64,000 nucleotides of DNA, from NCBI GenBank assembly GCA_023430545.1, contig JAEZAF010000128.1, positions 52,476 to 116,475 of the forward strand. Reading direction: 5' to 3'. Each line of letters starts with the position of its first letter. Positions within the stretch are counted from its first letter, which is position 1. The stretch is from Chloroflexota bacterium. GTDB taxonomy: Bacteria; Chloroflexota; Anaerolineae; Aggregatilineales; Phototrophicaceae. The position numbers and the translations under genes are program-made. The notes below the pieces were generated by a model. The model was not told where the DNA came from. It searched no databases and worked only from the letters and a program-made list of their open reading frames with translations. Positions 46,201 to 54,391 of the stretch are shown piece after piece.

Positions 46201-47733
46201 AACTCGACCGGTGAAGCCATCACCGCTTACGCTTGGGACTTCGGCGACGGCGTCGGCACGAGCAGTGAGCCGAACCCGCAGCCGTACACCTATGCCAATC
46301 CCGGCACCTACACCATCTCGCTGACCGTTGCCAACGCCGCTGGACCAGCCACTGCCCAGCAGCAGGTCGTGATCGAACCGCCCACACAGGTTCCGCCCAC
46401 TGAGACACCACTGCCTCAGCTTCCGGTCCCCGCGTTCCAGATCGCAGCCGTTGAGGGCAATACCGTCACCGTTCAGAATAACTCGACCGGTGAAGCCATC
46501 ACCGCTTACGCGTGGGACTTTGGCGACGGCGTCGGCACCAGTACGGAGCAAAATCCGCAGCCGTACACCTATGCCAATCCCGGCACCTACACCATCTCGC
46601 TGACCGTTGCCAACGCCGCTGGACCAGCCACTGCCCAGCAGCAGGTCGTGATCGAACCGCCCACACAGGTCCCGCCAACCGAAGGTCCAGTGGTCGAAAT
46701 GCCCGTGGCTGAGTTCAGAGTCGAGACGACTGACAACATCACCTTCACCTTCTCTGACCGGTCCTTCCCAACCGAGACTATCACCGCTTATGCATGGGAC
46801 TTCGGCGACGGCGTCGGCACCAGCACAGAACAAAACCCGGCACCGTATACCTATGCGGCCGACGGGGACTATATCGTCCGGCTGACCGTGACCAATGCCG
46901 CCGGTTCCAACACAGCGGAACAGACGGTCGCAGTCACCGGCATCGGTGGTGAAGAAACACCTGAAGAGGAAGATCTCACCATTGTGGACGAAACCCCGCT
47001 CCGTCCGGACCTCGAGGTACTGGATCCCAATCTTCGTGAGATCATCGGAGCCGAGAAAGACGCCGAGATGTTCACTGTGATCGGTGATAACAGTGTCCGT
47101 CAGGAAGGCTTCCTGAAGCCGTTCGGTGATGCCGAGTATGAGCTTGACGCAGATCGCGAAGACCTGCGCACCAGCATCGATGAGTATGTCGCCAGCGGCG
47201 CATTCACCCGTAACTGGTCAACCGCCGGGGCAGATCTGACGATCAACAACATCCTCAACGATCCTTCGCCGGAATGCACCAATGGCGAAACGCTGCTGAT
47301 CTGCGAACTGACACAGACCAATGCGTCAGTCGCGCTCATCAGCATCGGTTTGCGGGATGCACAGAACGGTACTGATCTGGAGACCTTCCGCGCAGAATAC
47401 GATCATCTCATCAAAGCCGTGATCGAACAGGAAGTGATCCCGGTCGCGATGACGATCTACCCGCGTCCCGATAACATCGACGCCATTAAGCGCATCAACA
47501 AGGTGATTATCGAAGTCGCGGACGAGAACGACATCCCGGTGATTAACATCTGGCGTGCTTTCACCGAACGTGGTGCGGGTGCCTTCGAAGGCAACAACCC
47601 CAGCGTCGGTGGTGGCAGTGCAGACATCCTCACCGCCGAGACGATCTCTCAGTTTGGCGAGAATATGCGCAACTATCTTACGCTGGATGTCCTGAACCTG
47701 ATGAGCAACCGCATCCTGCTTCGCCGCCGCTAG
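43294..47733 (+). CDS. giant PKD-repeat lipoprotein with degenerate SGNH-like C-terminal domain
   Basis: A 1479-residue surface protein. The lipoprotein signal ends LISAC with the lipidated cysteine at C26. A Ser/Thr/Pro linker and a beta-sandwich-like domain follow (SPIPGNTVAGNVQVLGSATH). Then come 11 PKD domains, each with a WxFGDG core. PKD domains 8 to 10 are near-copies, separated by short Pro/Thr linkers (PPTQVPPTETPLPQ). The final 240 residues resemble the SGNH hydrolase-like domains of similar proteins (VALISIGLRDAQNGTDLETF, VIPVAMTIYPRPDN, DIPVINIWRAF). However, the GDSN block reads GDNS and the GTND block reads GLRD, so catalysis is doubtful. PKD arrays usually hold adhesins or enzymes away from the cell. 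It has its own promoter. Confidence 0.85.
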   Translation: MKRPNLVTRWLGLISVILLTFLISACNLSQAPEESIDQTAVPEGTNSLTTTPSGLATSVSIGASPTFLPLPTSVNQLPPTLPPPIIPPSQGVASIFIVSPIPGNTVAGNVQVLGSATHSSFLQYQLEFGPDPNPQNLWYPIGGVRLTPVSNNLLGIWSTTDGRAPDGNYQIRLRVFLRDGTIAQTVVNGIRVQNQAPTLVPTQTQSIPRPIAAFIASPNSGKAPLVVTFSNRSSGNITGYSWNFGDGSTSSETNPVHTYRQAGTYEVRLTTSGPGGQSNVSSTINVQSADPPVANFTADVTSGSTPLTVRFTNQSGGGQIDAFHWDFGDGVTSNERNPQHTFTEVRQYNVILEARGPGGTDRKRMTIVVQDRQVPPPVADFVPKQNSGNAPLTVQFANRSTGQVNTYEWDFGDGSFGLDPNPLHTYTNAGNYTVKLTVTGNGGKSETTGTVTVTQPAQAPDANFTANPAQGNFPLTVNFTNTSTGQITRYEWAFGDGTAVETSPNVTHVFQRPGTYTVRLTTYGQNNTYDFKDLVISVTEPLKPPRAAFIANVTSGSAPLTVTFTNQSSGDNVNFLWNFGDGSPTSDTRDVNVAHTFASNGTFEVTLTVTNNTGQSEVARQTITVTDTLRAAFNAVPLTEPLYGVQFTSSSSGSINRYAWDFGDGTTEPNGTQTVTHVYAQPGTYQVTLTVTDQNGQTSSATNAVTVIAPTATSLPPTETPVPPTATSVPPTNTVEAPATDVPPTETAVPQLPVASFEILSVEGSTVTVQNNSTGEAIVAYAWDFGDGVGTSSEPNPQPYTYANPGTYTISLTIANAAGPATDQKQVVIEAATQVPATDTPEFPTEVPPTETPLPQLPVAAFQIAAVEGNTVTVQNNSTGETITAYAWDFGDGIGTSTEQNPQPYTYVNPGTYTISLTVANAAGPATAQQQVVIEPPTQIPPTETPLPQLPVAAFQIAAVEGNTVTVQNNSTGEAITAYAWDFGDGVGTSSEPNPQPYTYANPGTYTISLTVANAAGPATAQQQVVIEPPTQVPPTETPLPQLPVPAFQIAAVEGNTVTVQNNSTGEAITAYAWDFGDGVGTSTEQNPQPYTYANPGTYTISLTVANAAGPATAQQQVVIEPPTQVPPTEGPVVEMPVAEFRVETTDNITFTFSDRSFPTETITAYAWDFGDGVGTSTEQNPAPYTYAADGDYIVRLTVTNAAGSNTAEQTVAVTGIGGEETPEEEDLTIVDETPLRPDLEVLDPNLREIIGAEKDAEMFTVIGDNSVRQEGFLKPFGDAEYELDADREDLRTSIDEYVASGAFTRNWSTAGADLTINNILNDPSPECTNGETLLICELTQTNASVALISIGLRDAQNGTDLETFRAEYDHLIKAVIEQEVIPVAMTIYPRPDNIDAIKRINKVIIEVADENDIPVINIWRAFTERGAGAFEGNNPSVGGGSADILTAETISQFGENMRNYLTLDVLNLMSNRILLRRR
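45547..46698 (+). repeat. 279-bp in-frame tandem repeat array within the PKD gene
   Basis: Units begin at 45547, 45862, 46141 and 46420 and end at 46698. The last three are exactly 279 bases (93 codons) and nearly identical in DNA sequence; the first is 315 because of a 12-codon longer linker. Each unit encodes one PKD domain plus its Pro/Thr linker. A fifth, diverged PKD unit follows from 46699. Confidence 0.92.
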
Positions 47734-47756
47734 ATTCAAACCGTGTATCATCAGAT

Positions 47757-47786
47757 GTGGAGTTCATCTTTCGGGGTGAACTCCAC
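47757..47786 (+). other. perfect hairpin between the PKD gene and the methyltransferase gene
   Basis: GTGGAGTTCA and TGAACTCCAC form a ten-pair stem with a ten-base loop, 24 bases past the PKD stop and 20 before the next ATG. There is no T run, so it may be an mRNA 3' stabiliser or weak terminator rather than a classical one. Confidence 0.5.
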
Positions 47787-47805
47787 GAACCGATGACGAG
47801 ACGTT

Positions 47806-48897
47806 ATGCCAGTAAAACCTATCAATAAAGCATCGCCACATCAGACGGTGCTGCACCAGTACGAGGCCGAGGTCGCACCCGGCCTCGAGTCTGTCACCAG
47901 CCAAGAAATACAGACCACGCAGCGGCGGGTTTCGGATCTCGAAATCACCAACGGTGCGGTGCGTTTCCGCCACCCGGCAGACTTCCAGCCATTGTCCAGC
48001 CTGCGCACCGTTAATGCGCTCTACCGCGTTCTGACCTTTGATGTCCCGCGTCCGAAGGCGCTGCTGGGACATCAGCACTTTCAACGGATGGTGCAGACCG
48101 CCACCGAGATCCTTCAGATTTATCCCAAAGGCACCTTTCAGACCTTAAGCATCGATGCCGCCGGTTCGGACTCAAGTGTCATGCAGCGCGTCCGTAACGA
48201 GCTGGCCGATACAGTCGGTCTCACTTCATCAGCCGATCGTGGGCATCTGGTCATCAGAATTCGCCCCACTGCTGACCGTACCGGATGGGAAGCACTGCTG
48301 CGCCTTTCGCCGCGTCCACTTGCCACTCGCGACTGGCGCGTTGCCAACTTCGAAGGCGCGCTGAATGCCGCAGTCGCGCACGCTATGATCCGCCTGACGA
48401 ACCCCTCAGACAGTGATGGTTTCCTCAATCTCTGCGCAGGTTCCGGCACGCTGCTGATCGAACGCGCCGCAGCCGGTCCTGCCACCCTGATCGCTGGCTG
48501 TGACATCGCCGCGCCTCCACTGGAATTGGCCCGCCTGAATATCGACGCGGCGCAGGCTGTCAGCCGGATTTCACTGTTTCAGGCCGACGCGGGACAGCTT
48601 CCCCTGGACTCCAGCAGCATCGACACAATCGCTGTCGATCTTCCTTTCGGCCAGCTTGTCGGATCACATCAGCAGAACCGCCAGCTTTACCCCGCCGTAC
48701 TGCGCGAAATACGCCGTGTCCTGCGTCCCGACAGCACAGCAACCATCATCACCCATGAGATTCGACTGTTCGAATCCCTGCTGAATTCCGAGGGCCGCCA
48801 AAGTCCACATTCCCTAAGTCTGCAAAAAGTCTATAAAATAACGCTCAATGGTCTGCATCCACGGATCTATATCCTGCGAAAAACGGTCGCCCACTAA
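47806..48897 (+). CDS. THUMP-type RNA methyltransferase (RlmL/TrmN-like)
   Basis: A 363-residue SAM-dependent methyltransferase. The N-terminal 170 residues look like the ferredoxin-like plus THUMP RNA-binding half (YEAEVAPGLESVTSQEIQ, GTFQTLSIDAAG, DRGHLVIRIRPT). ATRDWRVANFEGALNAAVAH then marks the catalytic domain. SAM motif I is LNLCAGSGTLLIERAA, and motif IV is VDLPFGQLVG in place of the usual NPPY/DPPY. This is the pattern of tRNA or rRNA guanine-N2 methyltransferases of the Trm14/TrmN/RlmL group. The exact target is not determinable. It sits between surface lipoprotein genes without an obvious functional link. Confidence 0.8.
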   Translation: MPVKPINKASPHQTVLHQYEAEVAPGLESVTSQEIQTTQRRVSDLEITNGAVRFRHPADFQPLSSLRTVNALYRVLTFDVPRPKALLGHQHFQRMVQTATEILQIYPKGTFQTLSIDAAGSDSSVMQRVRNELADTVGLTSSADRGHLVIRIRPTADRTGWEALLRLSPRPLATRDWRVANFEGALNAAVAHAMIRLTNPSDSDGFLNLCAGSGTLLIERAAAGPATLIAGCDIAAPPLELARLNIDAAQAVSRISLFQADAGQLPLDSSSIDTIAVDLPFGQLVGSHQQNRQLYPAVLREIRRVLRPDSTATIITHEIRLFESLLNSEGRQSPHSLSLQKVYKITLNGLHPRIYILRKTVAH

Positions 48898-48932
48898 AAG
48901 CGGCGGCTGATTCATGAGAGATACCCGTTAAT

Positions 48933-50561
48933 ATGGCACGTCCGAAGTATCCGATTTTGTTACTGACCCTGCTGCTGTCCGCACTGCTGGCGGCGGCCTG
49001 TACACCGACATCGCCAGCCCCCAAGATTCTGGTTTCCGTGATTGCGGATAATCTCAACCGGAGCTATGAACTGCCGGAGCCGATTACCGTTGGCGAACTA
49101 CTGGAACAGGCCGAGATCACACTGGGGCCGCTGGATAACGTCAATCCGCGCCCGTTTACGCAGATCACCAATGGTATGGTCATCACGATCGTGCGCGTCA
49201 CCGAAGAGACCTTCTGCGAGACACAGGTGATCCCCTATGAACGGCGCACAACCATCGATGAGACGATTCCATCCGGCAGCCCGGACGTACTGGTGAAATC
49301 CGGGAGAAATGGCAGCAAGGAAGTCTGTTTCCGTGCCGAGATCCGCGACGGTGTCCGCCAGCAGCCGGTTCAGATCGACGATGGTGTGATTGTCCAGCCG
49401 CCGGAAGACGAAGTCGTCGCAGTGGCGCCGCCATCCTCGCTGGATCCGGTCGATATCGCCGGTACGATTGCCTATCTCAGCAAAGGCAATGCGTGGATCA
49501 TGCGCGGCAGCAGTCAGATCGGCAACCGCCGCCCGGTCACCTCTGAAGGCGATCTCGATGGTCGTGTCTTCAGCCTGTCCAATGATGGCCGACAGCTGTT
49601 GTTTACGCGGCGCACTGGCACGGATGCAACCAAGTTCGGTAATCAGCTCTGGATGATTCCCGACATCGGCATCGAAAATCCACAGGCGGTCAAGCTGCGG
49701 CCTGAGAATGTCCTGTTTGCCGAGTGGTTCCCCGGCGAAGCCAACACCATCACCTATTCCCGCGCGGATCCGCGTGATACCGCACCAGGATGGGACGCCC
49801 GCAATGACTTGTGGAAGTCGGTGGTTGATCCCAATACCGGTGCAGAAATCAGCATCGAAGAAATCATCAGTGAATATAACGGCGGAAGCTCCGGTTGGTG
49901 GGGCACGCGATACGTCTGGTCACCGGATGGCGAACAGCTCGCATGGGTGGAAGCCGACGGCTTCGGCGTGGTCGATCTGACCACCAAAGAGCGTATACGC
50001 CGTGCCTCCTATCCGTATTTCTTGGTTCGTGGGGACTGGTCATGGCGCAGCAACATCGCATGGTCACCCGACGGTCAGATTCTGGTAGGCATCGTCCACG
50101 GGCCGCCACCGAGCAGTGCCTCTCCATCCGATCCCACCCGTAGTCCCGTATTTAATGTGTCATTTACCGCTGTCAATGGCGACTTCAGCGCGGATATGGT
50201 GCAGCAGGCCGGTATCTGGGCCAACCCCAGCTTCTCGCCACTGATCACCCGTCAGGACAGCCTCTATCCCACCGCGTCGCTGGCTTATATGGTCGCCCGC
50301 AAGCCGCTGGATAACGTCAATGACAGCGCCGAATATGATCTGTTCGTCGCCGATATGGACGGCAGCAACGCCCGCCGCATCTTCCCACAGGAAAACGAGC
50401 GCGGCATCCTCAGCCGTGAATACACATGGAGTGTGAATGGTCTGCAGATCGCCCTGATCTATCAGAGCAATCTCTGGCTGGTGGATGTTGAATCCGGGCT
50501 GGCAAAACAGGTCACACTGGATGGCACTGTGTCACATCCCCTGTGGAAACGGAGTCCATGA
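48933..50561 (+). CDS. lipoprotein with DUF348/G5-like and TolB-like propeller domains
   Basis: A 542-residue exported lipoprotein. The signal ends ALLAAAC, with C23 lipidated. Residues 30-90 resemble a DUF348 ubiquitin-like module (RSYELPEPITVGELLEQAEI). A G5-like domain follows to about 150 (VIPYERRTTIDETIPSGSPD). From about 165 a TolB/WD-like beta-propeller takes over, with repeated segments such as FSLSNDGRQLLFTRR, YVWSPDGEQLAWVEADGFGV, NIAWSPDGQILVGIVHG and DLFVADMDGSNARRI. G5 domains bind glycans or cell wall in other proteins, so a wall-contacting sensor or scaffold is plausible. The stop codon overlaps the start of the pseudo-glycosidase/Wzy_C gene (ATGA), so the two are translationally coupled. 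Confidence 0.8.
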   Translation: MARPKYPILLLTLLLSALLAAACTPTSPAPKILVSVIADNLNRSYELPEPITVGELLEQAEITLGPLDNVNPRPFTQITNGMVITIVRVTEETFCETQVIPYERRTTIDETIPSGSPDVLVKSGRNGSKEVCFRAEIRDGVRQQPVQIDDGVIVQPPEDEVVAVAPPSSLDPVDIAGTIAYLSKGNAWIMRGSSQIGNRRPVTSEGDLDGRVFSLSNDGRQLLFTRRTGTDATKFGNQLWMIPDIGIENPQAVKLRPENVLFAEWFPGEANTITYSRADPRDTAPGWDARNDLWKSVVDPNTGAEISIEEIISEYNGGSSGWWGTRYVWSPDGEQLAWVEADGFGVVDLTTKERIRRASYPYFLVRGDWSWRSNIAWSPDGQILVGIVHGPPPSSASPSDPTRSPVFNVSFTAVNGDFSADMVQQAGIWANPSFSPLITRQDSLYPTASLAYMVARKPLDNVNDSAEYDLFVADMDGSNARRIFPQENERGILSREYTWSVNGLQIALIYQSNLWLVDVESGLAKQVTLDGTVSHPLWKRSP

Positions 50562-53500
50562 GTAACATACGGCGGATCTTTTTACTGATCTGTGCGCTTG
50601 GGGCGTTATCCGGCAGTCTGGTAACGTTTTTTGGCACGCATCAACAGCAGCGCACGCAGCTTCGCGGCTATATTGACCCGATACAGGACAGCGCGCTTCC
50701 GTTTCGCATCCCACGTTTAGGCGTCAATGCAGACCTGACGCAGTATTCCGAACAGGCACTCGAAGCCAATCTCGATCTGATGCAGCAGGCTGGCATCGTC
50801 TGGGTGCGTCAGTTCGTCCACTGGGATCAGATCCAGCCCGAAGCCGAGTCATGGACATGGGACGAATGGGATCGCATCATCGGTGCGGTTGCCAGCCGTG
50901 ACAGTCTGAAACTCGTGCCCGTTCTCTATCGCACACCGGCATGGGCACGAGGTGAAGCTTCTGATTCTGCCGCCCCACCCGCAGATCCCGCCGATTTCGG
51001 TGCTTTCGCTCAGGCTTTTGCCGAGCGCTATGGGGAAGCGATTGAGGTCTATCAGATCTGGGATGAGCCGAATCTCTCAATCTCATGGGGTGGCGAGCAG
51101 CCACAGCCGGCGCAGTATCTGGCGTTGCTCTCCAGCGCCTATCATGCGATCAGGGCAACCGATCCACACGCCGTTGTGATGGCGGCAGCGCTGGCACCAA
51201 CCATCGAGACCGGCCCACAGACAATCAGTGACTGGCAGTACCTCGAAACCCTTTATCAGCTCGGCGCAGCCGATGTCATGGATGCCGTCGCCGCTAAACC
51301 CTACGGTTTCGATTTCGCACCCGATGATCGCACCATCCATGCGGACACCCTGAACTTCTCGCGGCTGATCGGTATGCGCGAAATCATGCAGAAATACGAC
51401 GACGGTCATACAGCGCTCTGGGGCAGCAGTTGGGGCTGGAACAGCCTGCCAGAAAACTGGTCCGGCGAACCGTCGATCTGGGGCAGCGTCAGTAAGACAC
51501 AGCGCACCACCTACACACTGGATGCCCTGAAACGCGCCGACCGTGAATGGCCTTGGCTCGGCGGACTGATCCTCTATCACTGGCAGCCCGTCGCACCTGC
51601 GGATGATCCGGTATGGGGCTTCGCACTCATCGGTCAGGACGAGACCCCAAGCCTGCTGTATCAGGCACTGGTCAGCCATACCGATCAGGCTGGGCAGCAA
51701 GCCGCCTCAAACGGACTGTACCCGGCGGCGAATCCGTTTACTGAATACAGCGGCGTCTGGACCTTCAGTGATCTCGGTGCAGACATCGGCTGGCTGAAAG
51801 ACAGCCGTTTTGCCTTTCACTTCAAGGGCCGTGATGTCGGTCTTCTGCTGCGCGAAGGTGATTATGTCGCACATCTCTACCCGCTCATAGATGGATCAGC
51901 CGAAGCCGTTAATGCCCTTGAGCGCGATGCCTCAGGCAACCCTTATATCCTGCTGACCAGCCCATCACGTGAAAGTGAGAACAATCTGATCACGGTCGCA
52001 CGCAATCTCACGCCGGGGCCGCATATCCTCAGCGCTGTTGCAGATGAAGGGCGTGATCAGTATGCACTGATCGGCTATGCGGTCAGTGATGGCGATCTCA
52101 ACGAACCCTATCAGCGTCAGTTCAGCTTCGCCCTGCTGACCACACTCATCTCGACGGCAGCCGTGGTTATCATGGCGGTAAAGGTGGACTGGCGTCCGGT
52201 CTTCAGCCCACTGAACCGCCTGTGGGTGCAGCTTTCAGAAGTCGTTCAGCTCGGCCTGACAGCCGCCGCCTCTGTCCTGCTGCTGATCGGCATGCTGCTG
52301 ACCTTTGGCCGCGAAGAACCGGCCCTGCTGCGCCGGGAACCCGTCCAGCTCGGTCTTGCAGTGGTCACCGCCGGACTGCTCTATCTGAATGTCAGCGTCA
52401 TCCTCTCGCTGATCAGTCTTTTGGTACTCGGATTTATCTTCTACCACCGGCCACCATTGGGATTAACTGCCGTAATCTTTTTCGCGCCGTTCTTCCTGTT
52501 TCCAGTTGAGCTTTACCGCTTCGCCTTCCCAATGTCCGAACTGCTGGTCCTGCTCACAGCGGCGGCATGGCTGCTGCGTGCGGCAGTGGATTGGGCGCAC
52601 ACCCGTCACAAGCACGAATATACGGCAGCAGTGTACTGGCCGCGCTGGAATATCATGGATTTCAGCATCGCCCTCTGGCTGGTGTGCGGATTCGCAGCCA
52701 TTTTCTGGTCGTCACAGCGTGGCCTGGCACTCACCGACTTTCGGACGATGTTTCTCGAACCTGCCCTGTTTTACCTGATTTTCCGCACTACCATCCGCCA
52801 TCAGGCCGACTTTCAGCGGCTGTTCGACATTCTGCTGATCTCTGGCGTGGTTGTGGCACTGGTGGGGCTGGTGCTTTTTGCGCGCGGCGAAGCCATCATC
52901 ACGGCGGAAGGCGCAGTACACCGTCTGGCAAGTGTCTACGGTTCACCGAATAACGTGGCGCTGTTTCTGGGGCGCTGCATCCCTTTCGCCATCACCTTCA
53001 CCCTGCTTGCCAGAGATCGGCGGCGGATTTTCGCCGTGCTTGCGCTGTTGCTCATGATCCCTGCTGTTATTCTGACTCAGAGCGTCGGCGGGCTGTTTAT
53101 CGGTATCCCTGCCAGCATCGCCGTGATCCTCATTCTGCTCTATGGCAAACGCGCCGCGCTGCCGCTGCTGGTTGTCGGCGTGATGGCGATTGCCGCGTTG
53201 TTAATCGGTGCATCGTTATCCCCCCGGATTGCGCGCGTCTTTACCTTTGATGACGGCACCAATTTCATCCGCCTGCGCCTCTGGCAGAGTTCACTGAATA
53301 TGGTGCAGGATCATCCTCTTACGGGTCTTGGCCTTGATCAGTTCCTGTATGCCTATCGTGGGCACTATATCCTGCCGGATGCATGGAAAGAACCTGATCT
53401 CTCGCACCCCCACAACATCCTGCTGGATTACTGGCTGCGGCTCGGCATCAGTGGCGTGATCGTGCTCATTATCTCTCAGGTCGCCTTCTGGACACTGCTG

Positions 53501-53722
53501 GGAAGCAGACTGCACATACTTCGCCAGCACCGCGACAACGATGCACTGCTGCTGGCTGTCGGCATCGGGATTGCAGGCAGTATGGGTAATACCCTTGCAC
53601 ACGGACTCATTGACAACAGTATCTATGTCCTCGACCTGATCTATGTCTTCATGCTGCTGTGCGCGGGTGCGGTTTATCTGGCGGAATTCAACCACAAAGA
53701 CGAACCGCACCCCAAGTCGTAA
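50558..53722 (+). CDS. fusion of a glycosidase-like barrel and an O-antigen ligase/Wzy_C membrane domain
   Basis: A 1054-residue membrane protein. One N-terminal helix (IFLLICALGALSGSLVTFF) exports a GH clan A-like TIM barrel at about 50-380. Strand 4 carries VYQIWDEPN with E170 in the acid/base place, but the strand 7 segment reads ALWGSSWGWNS, where the usual nucleophile Glu aligns with S291. A beta-rich region of about 140 residues follows. From about 525 there are roughly a dozen membrane helices with the Wzy_C hallmarks (RLRLWQSSLNMVQDHPLTGL-G, and a histidine-bearing loop SHPHNILLDYWLRLG). Such domains polymerise or ligate undecaprenyl-linked glycans. It is coupled to the upstream lipoprotein by ATGA. 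The barrel may bind rather than cleave glycan. Confidence 0.85.
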   Translation: MSNIRRIFLLICALGALSGSLVTFFGTHQQQRTQLRGYIDPIQDSALPFRIPRLGVNADLTQYSEQALEANLDLMQQAGIVWVRQFVHWDQIQPEAESWTWDEWDRIIGAVASRDSLKLVPVLYRTPAWARGEASDSAAPPADPADFGAFAQAFAERYGEAIEVYQIWDEPNLSISWGGEQPQPAQYLALLSSAYHAIRATDPHAVVMAAALAPTIETGPQTISDWQYLETLYQLGAADVMDAVAAKPYGFDFAPDDRTIHADTLNFSRLIGMREIMQKYDDGHTALWGSSWGWNSLPENWSGEPSIWGSVSKTQRTTYTLDALKRADREWPWLGGLILYHWQPVAPADDPVWGFALIGQDETPSLLYQALVSHTDQAGQQAASNGLYPAANPFTEYSGVWTFSDLGADIGWLKDSRFAFHFKGRDVGLLLREGDYVAHLYPLIDGSAEAVNALERDASGNPYILLTSPSRESENNLITVARNLTPGPHILSAVADEGRDQYALIGYAVSDGDLNEPYQRQFSFALLTTLISTAAVVIMAVKVDWRPVFSPLNRLWVQLSEVVQLGLTAAASVLLLIGMLLTFGREEPALLRREPVQLGLAVVTAGLLYLNVSVILSLISLLVLGFIFYHRPPLGLTAVIFFAPFFLFPVELYRFAFPMSELLVLLTAAAWLLRAAVDWAHTRHKHEYTAAVYWPRWNIMDFSIALWLVCGFAAIFWSSQRGLALTDFRTMFLEPALFYLIFRTTIRHQADFQRLFDILLISGVVVALVGLVLFARGEAIITAEGAVHRLASVYGSPNNVALFLGRCIPFAITFTLLARDRRRIFAVLALLLMIPAVILTQSVGGLFIGIPASIAVILILLYGKRAALPLLVVGVMAIAALLIGASLSPRIARVFTFDDGTNFIRLRLWQSSLNMVQDHPLTGLGLDQFLYAYRGHYILPDAWKEPDLSHPHNILLDYWLRLGISGVIVLIISQVAFWTLLGSRLHILRQHRDNDALLLAVGIGIAGSMGNTLAHGLIDNSIYVLDLIYVFMLLCAGAVYLAEFNHKDEPHPKS

Positions 53723-53754
53723 TTTTCATTGTCACATTCAGAACACCCGATCTA

Positions 53755-53784
53755 TTGACGCTTCCGCCGAAAAAATGGTGTAAT
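53755..53784 (+). promoter_or_regulatory. predicted promoter of the macro-domain gene
   Basis: TTGACG (53755-53760) and TGTAAT (53779-53784) with an 18-base spacer. The ATG follows about 30 bases later. Confidence 0.55.
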
Positions 53785-53815
53785 AATGTTCATCATGGTT
53801 TAAGGCGGCGCAGTC

Positions 53816-54376
53816 ATGAGGGCGAAAATTAATAAAGTGAATATTGAGATCGTTCAGGGAGACCTCTATTCCCTGAATGCTGCCGCGATTGTCACGGTCA
53901 CCACCCCCAACCTGACGATTGAACCGGAACTGCTTCGCCGCGCCGGGCCAGCCCTCTACCTTCAGACACAGGCCATCCACTGGAGCGACATCGGGACTGC
54001 GGTTATCACTACTGCCGGTGCCATGACCAATGCCAGCCATATTATCCACACCGTCGGGCCGCACTGGGGCGAGTTCGCCGCCCGTGCCAACCTCGCACTG
54101 TGTACATGGCACAGCCTCGAACTGGCTGAAAAGCACAAGCTGAAATCCATCGCCCTGCCCCCAATCTCAACCGGCGCAATGGGTTATCCGCTCGAAAACT
54201 GCGCCAAGACGATGCTGGAACAGATAATCGACTTCACCTTCGAAAAGCTGCGCTCTCTGCGTCAGATCACCATCTGTGTCGATCAGACACCGCGTGCACT
54301 CCAGATCTTCGAAAAGGAATTCGCCGAACAGCTCGAAGCGTTACGCGCCACAGGTGAAGGTCAGGTCTACGTCTGA
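53816..54376 (+). CDS. macro-domain protein, divergent
   Basis: A 186-residue single macro domain. Macro domains bind ADP-ribose and some remove it from proteins. The fold is clear from VEIVQGDLY-like start (NIEIVQGDLYSLNAAAIVTV), GTAVITTAGAMTNASHIIHT, VGPHWGE and PPISTGAMGYPLENCAKTML. The usual NAAN motif and the GGGVAxAI loop are replaced (VTTPNLTIEPELLRRAGPAL), so the catalytic asparagine of MacroD-type hydrolases is not obvious. It may be a binder or use a different nucleotide. It has its own promoter and terminator and stands apart from the flanking glycan genes. Confidence 0.85.
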   Translation: MRAKINKVNIEIVQGDLYSLNAAAIVTVTTPNLTIEPELLRRAGPALYLQTQAIHWSDIGTAVITTAGAMTNASHIIHTVGPHWGEFAARANLALCTWHSLELAEKHKLKSIALPPISTGAMGYPLENCAKTMLEQIIDFTFEKLRSLRQITICVDQTPRALQIFEKEFAEQLEALRATGEGQVYV

Positions 54377-54391
54377 TCAGAATCATCCACC

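Noticed and set aside
45547..46698. Tandem repeat considered as a CRISPR or satellite array
   Set aside because: Units are 279 bases, in frame and encode PKD domains; there are no short repeats with unique spacers.
45574..46833. Long open frame (419 codons) on the minus strand across the PKD repeats
   Set aside because: It is a mirror of the repetitive codon pattern of the PKD gene on the other strand, has no ribosome site or recognisable domain, and its repeats simply follow the 279-bp units.
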